Assembly: GCA_035293985.1 (NCBI GenBank)
Contig: DATGLS010000044.1
Location: 1 to 51,919 of the forward strand
DNA from: JAVDCA01 sp035293985
GTDB lineage: Bacteria > Pseudomonadota > Alphaproteobacteria > Rhizobiales > Xanthobacteraceae
Direction: 5' to 3'
Length of the DNA stretch: 51,919 nt
Position 1 is the first letter of the stretch; every line of letters starts with the position of its first letter. Positions 32,625 through 41,391 of this stretch are shown one piece after another. The position numbers and the translations under genes are program-made. The notes under the pieces were generated by a model. That model worked only from the letters and a program-made list of their open reading frames with translations, searched no databases and was not told the origin of the DNA.

Positions 32625-33752
32625 TCAGTTCAACCGCTTGAACCGCTGCACGCGCCGGCCCCAGCCGACCTCGGTCGTGTAGAGGTTGCCCTTGGAGTCG
32701 ATCGCGACGTTGTGCACCCACTTGAACTCGCCCGCCATGCGGCCGGCCTCGCCGAACTTCGCCAGCACCTCGCCGGTCAAACGCCCCGCCACGATCACCT
32801 GCTCGTTGGCGCCGTCGACGATGAACATGTAGCGCTCGTCCGGGTCGGTCGACAGCACCATGTCCCACACCGAGCCGTTGGCGAGCGTCTGCGGCTCGAA
32901 GCGGAATTCCTGCACGAAAGTGCCGTCCTTGTGGAAGACCTGGATGCGGTCGTTGGCGCGGTCGCACACGTAGACGAGCCCGTCATGCGAGAGCCGCACG
33001 CAGTGCACCGGGTTGCCGAACTGCTGCGAGGGCGGGGCGCTCGGGCTGTAGGGCGGCAGCTTCTCGTCGCTCGGCACGTGGCCGTAGGCGCCCCACAGCC
33101 GTTTGAAGGCGCCCGTCTTGGCGTCGAACACGATGACGCGGTGGTTGCGGTAGCCGTCGGCGACGTAGAGCTCGCCCGCCGCCGCATCGAGCATCATGTG
33201 GGCGGGCCGGCCGAGCGTATCATGTGAATTCGAGCCGGCGGTCTGGCCGGCGTGGCCGATCTGCATCAGGAACTTGCCGTCGCCGGTGAATTTCAAAATC
33301 TGCGCGTCGGACGCATCATTGCCGCCGATCCACACGTTGCCATCGCGGTCGACGAAGATGCCGTGCTCGCTCCTCGGCCAGTCGTAGCCCGCGCCGGGCC
33401 CGCCCCAGTGGCGCAGCAGGTTGCCTTCCTGGTCGAACTCCATCACGGCCGGCGCCGGATGGCAGCAGCGGCTCGCCGGCGGGCTCTTCAGTGCCTCTTT
33501 CTCGTCATCGAGCAGCGTCCCGGGGCGATGGATGATCCAGACGTGATCGTTCTTGTCGACGGCGACACCCGCGACCTGGCCGACGATCCAGTTATCCGGC
33601 AGCGGTTTTGGCCAGAACGGATCGACCCGGAAGCGCGGCGCCTCCTCGGCCGCCGAGGGTTGCGCCATCACGCCGCCGCCGACCGCGAGCGCGCCCGCCA
33701 GGACGCACGATCTCATCGCGACACCGATCGCTGCGCGCAACTTCGCCGTCAT
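32625..33752 (-). CDS. Exported NHL-repeat beta-propeller protein
   Basis: The 375 residues begin with a signal peptide (SCVLAGALAVGGGVMAQPSA) and continue with propeller blades of the NHL type, seen as VAGVAVDKNDHVWIIHRPGT, HGIFVDRDGNVWIGGNDASD, ELYVADGYRNHRVIVFDAKT, LVYVCDRANDRIQVFHKDGT and NVAIDSKGNLYTTEVGWG. Similar proteins are annotated as peptidyl-alpha-hydroxyglycine amidating-lyase-like, but the enzymatic role in bacteria is untested. Start ATG at 33752 with GGGAGGA upstream. The gene converges on the polyamine operon across element A2. Confidence 0.82.
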   Translation of the reverse strand: MTAKLRAAIGVAMRSCVLAGALAVGGGVMAQPSAAEEAPRFRVDPFWPKPLPDNWIVGQVAGVAVDKNDHVWIIHRPGTLLDDEKEALKSPPASRCCHPAPAVMEFDQEGNLLRHWGGPGAGYDWPRSEHGIFVDRDGNVWIGGNDASDAQILKFTGDGKFLMQIGHAGQTAGSNSHDTLGRPAHMMLDAAAGELYVADGYRNHRVIVFDAKTGAFKRLWGAYGHVPSDEKLPPYSPSAPPSQQFGNPVHCVRLSHDGLVYVCDRANDRIQVFHKDGTFVQEFRFEPQTLANGSVWDMVLSTDPDERYMFIVDGANEQVIVAGRLTGEVLAKFGEAGRMAGEFKWVHNVAIDSKGNLYTTEVGWGRRVQRFKRLN

Positions 33753-33940
33753 GACATCCTCCCGTCTTGGCCGGGTCATAATCTGCTCCGGCGCGCCGTT
33801 TGGCCGATGCTATCGGCCGCGGCGGCGCGCGAAAAGCCTGTTGGTGCGCCGCACATTCGCAACCTTTTCGCATTACGGCCGTATGAACCTCGATGGTCGC
33901 GCGTCTGACTAAGCTTGCACATGGGATGAGGATTTTACCG

Positions 33941-34432
33941 ATGACTCGGAAGACGATCTCGCGCCGCGCGGTTGCGGCCGGGCTCATGGTCGCGTTCGCG
34001 CTGCCGGCGCCGCTGCTCGCGCGCGCCGCCGACGCCACCGCGAAGGACTTCGTCGAGCGCATTTATGAAAGCTATGTCGGCGCGGGCGGCCAGAAGGGCA
34101 TTCCGCTCGATGACGCCGCGGCCGTCCGGCGCTATTTCACGCCTGGCCTTGCCTCGCTCATCCTCGACGACCAGGCGGCCGCGCGAAAGCGCGGCGAGCC
34201 GCCGACCCTCGACGGCGATGCCTTCGTCGGGCACCAGGAATGGGACATCACGGGTCTCACGGTCGATGCCCGCGAGGCGGGAACGAAGGCGACGGCGACC
34301 GTGAGCTTCACCAATTTCGGCAAGGTCGAGAAGGTGGTGATCGAGCTTTTGAAGGTGGGCGCCACCTGGCGCATCGCCGACATCCGCTGGGACGATGCCA
34401 GCACGCTGCGCGGGCTTTTTCGCAAGAAGTAG
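33941..34432 (+). CDS. Exported DUF3828-like protein
   Basis: From the ATG at 33941 (GAGGA nine bases upstream) the product has 163 residues. The N-terminus TRKTISRRAVAAGLMVAFAL has a twin-arginine pair but lacks the full Tat motif; cleavage is likely after LLARA. The mature part has AKDFVERIYESYVGAG, VRRYFTPGLASLILDD and VIELLKVGATWRIADIRWDD, the pattern of the DUF3828 (NTF2-like) family. Function unknown. An upstream ATG at 33926 is possible. Confidence 0.65.
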   Translation: MTRKTISRRAVAAGLMVAFALPAPLLARAADATAKDFVERIYESYVGAGGQKGIPLDDAAAVRRYFTPGLASLILDDQAAARKRGEPPTLDGDAFVGHQEWDITGLTVDAREAGTKATATVSFTNFGKVEKVVIELLKVGATWRIADIRWDDASTLRGLFRKK

Positions 34433-34493
34433 CGGAATGTTGCCCCTTAGCCCGCGCCCGACCGCACAAGAATCGATCTCGATCGAGCAATCA

Positions 34494-34509
34494 TTAAACG
34501 AGGATTAAC
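34494..34509. promoter_or_regulatory. CtrA box upstream of the chemoreceptor gene
   Basis: TTAA (34494-34497), seven bases, TTAAC (34505-34509) is a perfect consensus, 41 bases before the ATG of the methyl-accepting protein. At this distance CtrA would contact polymerase as an activator. Confidence 0.7.
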
Positions 34510-34550
34510 CACGTTCACCTAGCGTCGGCGGCGCACGCAAAGGTGGATAT

Positions 34551-36581
34551 ATGCGGATCTCGCGACTTCGTATCGGCGCCAAGCTTGCGATCATTTCCGG
34601 GATGGGAGTGGCGCTGGTCGCCGGCATGACCGCCAACCAGCTGATCAACAACAATTCGGTCGATCGCTTGAGCGCGGATGCCGGCTTCCGGCGCGAGATC
34701 GTCGACAACCTGGTCGCTGCCCAGCTCGACCTGCGCAGCGCTCAACTCGCGGTGCGCGACCTGCGGCTGGCGGTCACGGCGGACGGCGCCAAGGCCAACG
34801 ACCAGCTGTCGCAACAATGGCAACAGGCGGCCGTCGACCATTTGAATGCGGCCCTGCGTCTGGTCGATCGGGCCGAGAACCGCGAGCGCATGCAGAAGGT
34901 GATCGACCTCAATCGCGAGTACGGGCAGGGCGTCGCCGCGCTTTACAAGTCGATCGAGGATTTTTCCACGCTCCTCGACCAGCGTCATGACGCGACCGTG
35001 AGCTTCACCCAGGCGATCGAGACGCTGCTCGCCTCGCCGGCACTCGCCGGCCTCGCCAACCGGGCCGGCGTCGAGCATGCGCTGATGGCGATCGAGACGC
35101 GCGTCGAGGCGGCACACGGGGCGAGCTGGCGTTATGCGGCACGGCACGAGGCCGCGCAGAAACAGGCCGTCCTCGCCAAGACCACCGAGATCATCGACCT
35201 GCTCGCCCGCACGCGCAGCCAGATCGACGACAAGTCGATCCAGGCCGGTATCAGCAAGCTCTCGGATCTCGCCACGACGCTGCAGAAGGTCCAGCAGGAC
35301 ATCTCCACCAACATCGACCTGCGTGCCGATATCGTCGCGCGCCGCATCGCGCCGACCGCCCAGCAGGCCGATGACATCCTGAGCCAGGCGGTCGAGATGG
35401 CGCGCCGGTTGAGCGCGGCCTCGGAGGCGCGTGCCGGAGCGGAACGCACCTCCGCGGGCCGCGTCGGCATCGGCCTCGGCATCGTCGTGATCCTGCTGCT
35501 GATCGGCTCGACCCTCTTTTCCATGCTCGACATCGCGCGGCCGGTGCGCCGCATCGGCGAGGTGCTGGTCGAGATCGCGAACGGCAACAAGGCGGTCGAT
35601 ATTCCTTACTCCGCGCGCGGCGACGAGGTGGGCGAAAACGCGCGTGCCGCTGTCAAATTCAAGGACAACCTCGTGCAGATCGAGGCGATGGAGGCCGAGA
35701 AGAAGCGCAGCGAGGCGGAACGCGCGGCGCGACGCCGCGAGGAGATGCGCCGGCTCGCCGACGAGTTCGACGCCGCGATCGGACGGATCGTCCAGACCGT
35801 CTCGTCGACCGCGACCGAGCTCGAGGCGGCGGCCGGGACGCTCACCCAGACGGCCGAGACCACCCAGCAGCTCTCGACCGCCGTCGCGGCCTCGTCGGGC
35901 GAGGCGCTCAACAACGTGAACTCGGTCGCCTCCGCTTCGGAAGAGCTCGCCGGCTCGGTCGGCGAGGTCGGGCGCCAGGTCCACGAATCGAGCAAGATCG
36001 CCGGGGAGGCAGTGACCCAGGCCGGCGAGACCGACGCACGCATCGCCGCCCTGTCGCAAGCCGCGGGCCGCATCGGCGACGTGGTCAAGCTGATCACCGC
36101 GGTCGCCGAGCAGACGAACCTGCTCGCGCTCAACGCCACCATCGAGGCGGCGCGCGCCGGCGCCGCCGGCAAGGGGTTCGCGGTCGTCGCCCAGGAAGTC
36201 AAGGCACTCGCCGCCCAGACCGCCAAGGCGACCGAGGAGATCGGAACGCAGATCGGCGCGATGCAGGGCGCGACCGCGGATTCGGTCGCGGCGATCCGCG
36301 GCATCGGCAGCACGATCACCCGGCTCTCCGACATCGCGTCCGCGATCGCGGCCGCGGTCGAGCAGCAGAGCGCCGCGACGCAGGGGATCGCCCGCAATGT
36401 CCAGCAGGCTGCCCGCGGCAGCGCCGACGTGGCGCAGAACATCACCTCGGTCAGCCAGGCCGCGACCGAGACCGGCTCCGCCTCCGCGCAGGTGCTCGCC
36501 TCGGCGCGCGCGCTCGCCGCCGAGAGCAACCATCTGCGGCTCGAGGTCGAGAAATTCCTCGCGACGGTTCGCGCGGCGTAG
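34551..36581 (+). CDS. Methyl-accepting chemotaxis protein
   Basis: The 676-residue receptor has a first membrane helix at about 10-30 (AKLAIISGMGVALVAGMTAN), a helical ligand domain of about 270 residues, a second helix at about 305-325, a HAMP domain (SMLDIARPVRRIGEVLVEIA) and the long signalling coiled coil with the conserved tip EQTNLLALNATIEAARAG. No C-terminal CheR-binding pentapeptide is seen. The stop TAG is part of repeat element A3. A perfect CtrA box precedes the gene, linking receptor synthesis to the flagellar programme. Confidence 0.93.
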   Translation: MRISRLRIGAKLAIISGMGVALVAGMTANQLINNNSVDRLSADAGFRREIVDNLVAAQLDLRSAQLAVRDLRLAVTADGAKANDQLSQQWQQAAVDHLNAALRLVDRAENRERMQKVIDLNREYGQGVAALYKSIEDFSTLLDQRHDATVSFTQAIETLLASPALAGLANRAGVEHALMAIETRVEAAHGASWRYAARHEAAQKQAVLAKTTEIIDLLARTRSQIDDKSIQAGISKLSDLATTLQKVQQDISTNIDLRADIVARRIAPTAQQADDILSQAVEMARRLSAASEARAGAERTSAGRVGIGLGIVVILLLIGSTLFSMLDIARPVRRIGEVLVEIANGNKAVDIPYSARGDEVGENARAAVKFKDNLVQIEAMEAEKKRSEAERAARRREEMRRLADEFDAAIGRIVQTVSSTATELEAAAGTLTQTAETTQQLSTAVAASSGEALNNVNSVASASEELAGSVGEVGRQVHESSKIAGEAVTQAGETDARIAALSQAAGRIGDVVKLITAVAEQTNLLALNATIEAARAGAAGKGFAVVAQEVKALAAQTAKATEEIGTQIGAMQGATADSVAAIRGIGSTITRLSDIASAIAAAVEQQSAATQGIARNVQQAARGSADVAQNITSVSQAATETGSASAQVLASARALAAESNHLRLEVEKFLATVRAA

Positions 36582-36725
36582 GGTGGGGATAGGCGGCCGA
36601 GGTCTCTGAGGTTCGCGACGCTGCCAAATCCGCCGTGCCCACGCGGAGGCGGCTCAGCGCGTGGGCACGGCGGGTCTGACGCCGTGCAAAGACACGGGCA
36701 ATTCGGGCGCGTTTGCCCACCCTAG
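36578..36725. repeat. Palindromic element A3, holding the stop codons of both flanking genes
   Basis: The left end GTAGGGTGGGG starts at 36578 and the right end TTTGCCCACCCTAG closes at 36725; an inner perfect 14-bp stem lies at 36631-36644 / 36659-36672. The TAG at 36579-36581 ends the chemoreceptor gene and, on the other strand, the TAG at 36722-36724 ends the methyltransferase gene. Both stops come from the terminal CTA/TAG of the element. Confidence 0.85.
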
Positions 36726-37678
36726 GAGTGACTCGCCTTCTTCCGCTCCAACCAGAACCCTGGCCCGTGATACCAGACGCGGTCCATGTCTTCCGGGCCC
36801 GGATCGCCGCGGTGCAGCGCCTCGATCGGGACATCGAGCTGCGGGTCGCCGAAGAGCGCTTCCAATGCCAGCCGCAATCGTCCCGCCGCCGCCTGATCGC
36901 GCCCGCCGGCGCAGGGGAAGATGCCGACCCGCCCGATCGACGACGCCTGGAACCAGTTTCCGGCGCGCGCCTGCGACAGCATGATCGCGCCTTCGCCCTC
37001 GCGCGGCCGGCTCGCCCGCAGCAGAAAGCCCCACCATTTCTCGTTCGTGAGCGGCAGCATCAGCTCGCCGCCCGGCGCCAGGCGATCGAGCCACAGCGGC
37101 GCCGGATGAGTGGCGCCGGCGCACACGATCACGGTGTCGACCTCGCCCGGATCATGCATGCACCCGTCGCCGGCGACGACCTCGACCTGCGGCCACGGCT
37201 CGAGATTGTCGCGCGCACGCGCCGCGAGGGCGCGGTCGATCTCGACCGCGGTGACGTGGCCGTGCCCTCCGACCATCTCGGCGAGCACCGCGGTATAGTA
37301 GCCGGTGCCCGCGCCGACCTGCAGCACGCGACCGCCTTCGTGCAGCGAGGCGCTGAGGTGGTCGAAGATGCGCGCCCACAGGCTCGGCATTCCGTTGTTC
37401 AGGCTTCTCTCCGGATCGATCGCCACCAGCACGTCGTGGTAGACCCAGCGCGCGCTCGCATCGGGCGCCGCAACCGGCAGGCGCGGCAGCACGTCCGGGA
37501 TGATCCGCCACGGCGGGGCTCCCAGAAACCGCTCGCGCGGCACCGCCGCGAACGCCTCGACGATCGCGAAATTGCGCCGGATCGGCGCGCGCAGCCGCAG
37601 ATCCTCGGCATACCAGCGCCGCGCCGCCGCAAGACGTGTCTCGATGTCGCCTATTTCATCCGTTTCGTTGTCGGTCAT
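36722..37678 (-). CDS. Protein-L-isoaspartate O-methyltransferase-like protein
   Basis: From the ATG at 37678 (GAGGAAAT upstream) the product has 318 residues. The SAM-binding motif I is VLQVGAGTGYYTAVLAE, with VTAVEIDRALAARARDN and GGELMLPLTNEKWWG following as in PCMT-type methyltransferases. The N-terminal part has VPRERFLGAPPW as in PCMT. The C-terminal 100 residues differ from the repair enzyme. Some relatives act on other substrates, so the methyl acceptor is uncertain. The stop codon lies within element A3. Confidence 0.8.
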   Translation of the reverse strand: MTDNETDEIGDIETRLAAARRWYAEDLRLRAPIRRNFAIVEAFAAVPRERFLGAPPWRIIPDVLPRLPVAAPDASARWVYHDVLVAIDPERSLNNGMPSLWARIFDHLSASLHEGGRVLQVGAGTGYYTAVLAEMVGGHGHVTAVEIDRALAARARDNLEPWPQVEVVAGDGCMHDPGEVDTVIVCAGATHPAPLWLDRLAPGGELMLPLTNEKWWGFLLRASRPREGEGAIMLSQARAGNWFQASSIGRVGIFPCAGGRDQAAAGRLRLALEALFGDPQLDVPIEALHRGDPGPEDMDRVWYHGPGFWLERKKASHS

Positions 37679-37794
37679 CGATTTCCTCATCGTGTCGATG
37701 ATCGACATTCGGCCGCGTGGCGCCGGCGCGGACGTACCAAAATAAAAATTGGGGCCGTGTCCGCGGCGGCAGCCGCGGAGCGTATATTTCTCTC

Positions 37795-38373
37795 GTGGAG
37801 CGGTTCACCGAGCGCAGTGGCCGGCAGATCGTCACGGTCGACAACACGACCGTCGACGTCGCGCGCGCCATTCATGCGCTGTCGTCCGCCGATCTGGTGC
37901 GCCTCAAGGCGCTGGCGCGGTTGTGGACCCGCGGACAGGATGGGCTCGCGTGGTCGGATGTGCTGCACGAGGCGATCGCGCGCGCGCTCGGGGGCGCGCG
38001 GCGCTGGCCGCCCGGGGTGCCGATCGTGGCGTTTCTGTCCGGCATCATGCGCAGCATCTGCGAGGACCAGTGGCGGCGCGACCGGCGCGAGGGCCGGGTG
38101 CTCGCGCGCGAGGAGGACGTTGCCGAACTCGGCGGCGCCGACCCCGCCGCCGATCCCGAGCGCGCGCTCGCCGCCGCACAGGCGCTCGCCGCCGTCAACG
38201 AGCTGTTCGCCGGCGACGCGATGGCGCTCAAGGTGATCGCCGGCCTCGCCGACGGGCTGTCGCCGCTCGAGATCTGCCGCTTCTACGGCCTCAGCGAGCG
38301 CGACTACGACACCACCCGTCGCCGCATGCGCCGCGCCCTGCTGCGGCGCGGGCTCATCTGGAGCGAGACATGA
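37795..38373 (+). CDS. Sigma-70-like protein, possible ECF-type sigma factor
   Basis: The 192-residue product from the GTG at 37795 has an N-terminal helical domain with LSSADLVRLKALARLW, GLAWSDVLHEAIARAL and VAFLSGIMRSICEDQWRRDR, resembling sigma region 2, and a C-terminal helix-turn-helix (LSPLEICRFYGLSERDYDTT and RRRMRRALLRRGL) resembling region 4. The match is at the level of pattern; it could be a regulator that only resembles sigma. It overlaps the next small gene by four bases. The ribosome binding site is weak. Confidence 0.5.
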   Translation: MERFTERSGRQIVTVDNTTVDVARAIHALSSADLVRLKALARLWTRGQDGLAWSDVLHEAIARALGGARRWPPGVPIVAFLSGIMRSICEDQWRRDRREGRVLAREEDVAELGGADPAADPERALAAAQALAAVNELFAGDAMALKVIAGLADGLSPLEICRFYGLSERDYDTTRRRMRRALLRRGLIWSET

Positions 38374-38621
38374 GCCAGTGGCGCCCGCAAACCGATCTCG
38401 AGCGGCTGCTCGATGCGCTCGCCGCCGAGCTCATGGCCGCCAGCGATGATGACGTACGCCGCGCCAGCGGTCCGCGCGGCATCGCGGCCGCCGCCGACGA
38501 GGTGCGGCGGGTGATCGATGGCGTGCTCGGCGATCCGGCCGAGGCGGATGCGCCCCGCGGTGTCGACGCAGGCCTGCCGCCGGTGGCGTTCCTGCGCGAG
38601 CACCGTGCGCGGCAGCATTGA
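38370..38621 (+). CDS. Small protein coupled to the sigma-like gene
   Basis: The 83-residue product begins MSQWRPQTDLERLLDALAAE, is acidic and helical, and ends LPPVAFLREHRARQH. It starts in the stop codon of the sigma-like gene (ATGA), so equal production is expected. An anti-sigma or accessory role is the obvious guess from position; it has no membrane helix or zinc motif of the known anti-sigma families. The palindrome B1 follows its stop. Confidence 0.5.
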   Translation: MSQWRPQTDLERLLDALAAELMAASDDDVRRASGPRGIAAAADEVRRVIDGVLGDPAEADAPRGVDAGLPPVAFLREHRARQH

Positions 38622-38625
38622 GGTG

Positions 38626-38692
38626 GCGAATAGCGAATGGTGAATCGATCGTGATACATTCGCCATTCGCTACGCGCCATTCGCCGTTCGCA
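38626..38692. repeat. Palindromic element B1 (GCGAATGG family)
   Basis: GGCGAATAGCGAATGG on the left faces inverted CCATTCGCTACGCGCCATTC on the right. Two more copies are at 40205 and 49283. It begins four bases after the stop of the 83-residue gene. Confidence 0.7.
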
Positions 38693-38792
38693 TGTCCGGC
38701 CCGGAATATGCCCCGCCCCTGCAGGGTTTATCATCGCGCCGCCATCTCATCGGGATAGCCTCGGCGGCGTACGCTCAACGGGAGGAAACCAC

Positions 38793-39452
38793 ATGAACAG
38801 GACCGGATATTGCCTCGCGGCGGCGGCCGCGCTTCTCATCGGCACGACATCGGCGCCGGCGCAGCAGGCCGACATGACGTTCTTCGTCACCAGCGTCGGC
38901 TCCGGCGACGGCGCGAACCTCGGCGGGCTCACGGGCGCCGACAAGCATTGCCAGGATCTCGCCGCGGCGGCCGGTGCCGGCGGGCACACCTGGCACGCCT
39001 ATCTGAGCACGCAAGGGCCGGACGCCGTCAACGCACGCGACCGCATCGGCAGCGGGCCATGGAAGAACGCCAAGGGCGTGGTGGTGGCGAAGAATGTCGA
39101 CGACCTGCACAGCCCGAGCAACAACCTCACCAAGCAAACCTCGCTCAACGAGAAAGGCGACGTCGTCAACGGCCGCGGCGATCAGCCCAACATGCACGAC
39201 GCGCTCACCGGCTCGCAGCCGGACGGCCGCGCCTTCACGGGCGCCGACGACCGCACCTGCCACAACTGGACCAGCAACGCGCAAGGCGCCGCCATGCTCG
39301 GCCACATCGATCGCCAGGGACTGCGCGAGGACGATGCCTCGCACTCGTGGAACTCATCGCACCCCTCGCGCGGTCCCGGCGGCGGCTGCAGCCAGGCCGA
39401 TCTGCGCAGCACCGGCGGCGCGGGGCTGTTTTATTGTTTTGCGGTGAAGTGA
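38793..39452 (+). CDS. Exported lectin-like protein
   Basis: The 219 residues start with a signal peptide cleaved after TSAPAQQ. The mature protein has TFFVTSVGSGDGANLGGLTG, ADKHCQDLA, WHAYLSTQGPDAVNARDRIG, TCHNWTSNAQGAAMLGHIDR and SHPSRGPGGGCSQADLRSTG, ending GLFYCFAVK, with four conserved Cys that can form disulfides. Homologues in this order are annotated as lectin or endostatin-like fold proteins. Sugar binding has to be treated as a family-level guess. GGAGG precedes the ATG. Confidence 0.7.
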   Translation: MNRTGYCLAAAAALLIGTTSAPAQQADMTFFVTSVGSGDGANLGGLTGADKHCQDLAAAAGAGGHTWHAYLSTQGPDAVNARDRIGSGPWKNAKGVVVAKNVDDLHSPSNNLTKQTSLNEKGDVVNGRGDQPNMHDALTGSQPDGRAFTGADDRTCHNWTSNAQGAAMLGHIDRQGLREDDASHSWNSSHPSRGPGGGCSQADLRSTGGAGLFYCFAVK

Positions 39453-39465
39453 ACGTACTTGCTTT

Positions 39466-39489
39466 CCCTCCCCCGCTTGCGGGGGAGGG
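39466..39489. terminator. Hairpin after the lectin-like gene
   Basis: A perfect 10-bp GC-rich stem (CCCTCCCCCG/CGGGGGAGGG) with a 4-base loop, 14 bases past the stop codon. A T-tract does not follow, so it may be a repeat rather than an intrinsic terminator. The rest of the gap to 39700 holds a related CTCTCCCCCGC/GCGGGTGAGAGG pair near 39615-39660 and no gene. Confidence 0.45.
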
Positions 39490-39700
39490 ACGCGCGCACC
39501 CAAGTCGGGCCTGCCTGACTTGCGCACATTGAAGCTGCCGATCTCGGGTGAACCCGAGATCCGTGCGCGCCAGGAGGGGGCAAGTCGGCGGCGTGTGAGC
39601 AAGCGGCGGCCCCTCTCCAACTCTCCCCCGCAAGGACGTCGCAAGGGCGGGTGAGAGGACGCACCGGCGTCGGGGGCGCGCACTTCCTTTCGATTGCTAC

Positions 39701-40180
39701 TCACCCGTGCGCGTGCAGCGTCTTGCCGGCGATGGTCACCGGCTTCGCGCTGATCAGGATGAATGCGATCACGCACGGCTCCGTGCCGCGGTTCGCCCAG
39801 TTGTGGATGGTGCCGCGCTGCACCAGCGTGTCGCCTGCCTTGAGATGCACGCTGACGCCGTTGTCGAGCTCCATGTCGATCTCGCCCGACATCACCACCG
39901 CGTAGTCGATCGAGTCGGTGCGGTGCACGCGCGGGATGTTGCCGGGCTCGAGGCGGAGCACGCGAAACACCGTGCCGTTGTCGATGGTGAGCCCGATCTT
40001 CTGGCCCGACGGATCGTCGTTGCCGCTGTTGTCGATCGGCCAGCCGCTGGTGGTCCAGATCACCGAGGATTCCGCCCCCGGCCTGGCCGAGACGACGTTC
40101 TTGGTGATCTCGTCGATCTGGACGATGGCGTTGCCTTTGTCGTCGTGCCCGGTGACGACGCGGCGCACTTGCAAGCTCAT
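39701..40180 (-). CDS. Cupin domain protein
   Basis: The 159-residue protein has a single cupin barrel with the metal-type motif GNIPRVHRTDSIDYAVVMSG and EIDMELDNG, then GDTLVQRGTIHNWANRGTEP. Histidines at the usual positions suggest a bound metal. The first 65 residues include ESSVIWTTSGWPIDNSGND. No substrate can be assigned. The gene is flanked by repeat B2. Confidence 0.8.
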   Translation of the reverse strand: MSLQVRRVVTGHDDKGNAIVQIDEITKNVVSARPGAESSVIWTTSGWPIDNSGNDDPSGQKIGLTIDNGTVFRVLRLEPGNIPRVHRTDSIDYAVVMSGEIDMELDNGVSVHLKAGDTLVQRGTIHNWANRGTEPCVIAFILISAKPVTIAGKTLHAHG

Positions 40181-40204
40181 TGGGTTTCCTCCGGATTATC
40201 GCGA

Positions 40205-40285
40205 TTGCGAATGAGCGAATGGCGAGTAGCGAATGGAACGCCGATGTTCAACTATTCGCTACTCCCCATTCGCCACACGCCTTCT
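40205..40285. repeat. Palindromic element B2 (GCGAATGG family)
   Basis: Left arm GCGAATGAGCGAATGGCGAG and right arm CTATTCGCTACTCCCCATTC are imperfect inverted copies. The right arm encodes the final residues VANGE and the stop of the EamA transporter on the minus strand. Confidence 0.75.
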
Positions 40286-41203
40286 TGCTCTCCGTCTTCC
40301 GGCCGTCTCGCTCCACAATAGAAATAGCCCCGACGCGACGACGATCGCCGAGCCCGCGAGCAGCTGCAGCGTCGGCACGTCGCCCCAGATCAGCAAGCCG
40401 AGGATCATCGCCCAGACGAGCGAGAAATAGTTGAACGGGACGACCGCCGAGGTCGGCGCGAGGTGCAGCGAGCGTGTCCACCAGTACTGGCCGAGCGCGT
40501 TCATGACGCCGTTGAGGAACATCATGCCGGCGTCATTCCAGGTCGGCATGACGAAGGCGAACGGCAGCGACAGCGCGAAGAAGCCGGTGAGAAAGACGAG
40601 CTGGTACATCGTCAGCGTCTCGGTCGACTCGGTCGAGGTCATGCGCCGCACCCCGACGGTGACAGAACCGTAAAGAATCGCATTGCCGAGCGCGAACAGC
40701 GAGCCGAGCTGAAACGTGCCGGAGCCGGGGTGGGTCACGAGCAGCACGCCGAGGAAGCCGATCAGCAGCGCGAGCCAGCGCACCGGGCCGACCGTCTCGC
40801 GAAACATGAGCGCGGCGACCAGTGTGGCAAACAGCGGCGCCGAGAAGTTGATCGCGACCGCGCCGGCGAGCGGCATCATGCTGAAGGCGAGCAGGATGAA
40901 CGTCTGCGAAGCGCACTGCGACATGCTGCGCAACGCGTGCGAGGGCAACTTGCGCGTCTGGAACACGGTCAGCCCGAGGCGCGGCAGGATGAAGCCGCCG
41001 ACCAGCACGATGCCGACGATGTTGCGCGCGAACAGCACCTCGCCGACCGGATAATCGACGACGAGCAGCTTGGAGATCGCGCTCGACGCCGCGAACACGG
41101 CGGTCGCGGATATCATGTAGAAGATGCCGAGCGGGATGTGCTCGCGCCTCTCAGGCTTCGGCCGGACGGCAGCGCGGCGCTCGATGCTGCCGGATGCGGT
41201 CAA
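40259..41203 (-). CDS. EamA/DMT family transporter
   Basis: The 314-residue protein has ten hydrophobic helices in two EamA halves, for example IPLGIFYMISATAVFAASSA, FSAPLFATLVAALMFRETVG, WLALLIGFLGVLLVTHPGSG and PFNYFSLVWAMILGLLIWGD. Such proteins export metabolites or amino acids. The start is a TTG at 41203 with AGGAGA nine bases upstream; no better start fits the helix pattern. The last residues and stop come from repeat B2, so the native C-terminus has been replaced or trimmed. Confidence 0.82.
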   Translation of the reverse strand: MTASGSIERRAAVRPKPERREHIPLGIFYMISATAVFAASSAISKLLVVDYPVGEVLFARNIVGIVLVGGFILPRLGLTVFQTRKLPSHALRSMSQCASQTFILLAFSMMPLAGAVAINFSAPLFATLVAALMFRETVGPVRWLALLIGFLGVLLVTHPGSGTFQLGSLFALGNAILYGSVTVGVRRMTSTESTETLTMYQLVFLTGFFALSLPFAFVMPTWNDAGMMFLNGVMNALGQYWWTRSLHLAPTSAVVPFNYFSLVWAMILGLLIWGDVPTLQLLAGSAIVVASGLFLLWSETAGRRRARRRVANGE

Positions 41204-41391
41204 TGAAGATCGTCTCCTGAAGGATGGGCGCGAGACGGCTTGGTAGCATGCGGGAGCGGCGAGAGGGCAGCCAAATCCGTATACCCCGCGCGGCGCGCTT
41301 GCATGGCGCGATCTTGGCGCCATGATGCCTTGATCTCGCGCCGCCGTGGACGGAAGCTCGGGATGACGGTGGGACAACGACGAGGCGACCG

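Noticed and set aside
13996..34509. Treating every GTTAACCAT or single TTAA as a CtrA site
   Set aside because: Single halves are too frequent; I counted only TTAA-N7-TTAAC as perfect and listed one-mismatch versions as imperfect.
39466..39660. CRISPR-like repeats in the gap after the lectin-like gene
   Set aside because: There are only two related GC-rich palindromes, without regular spacers.
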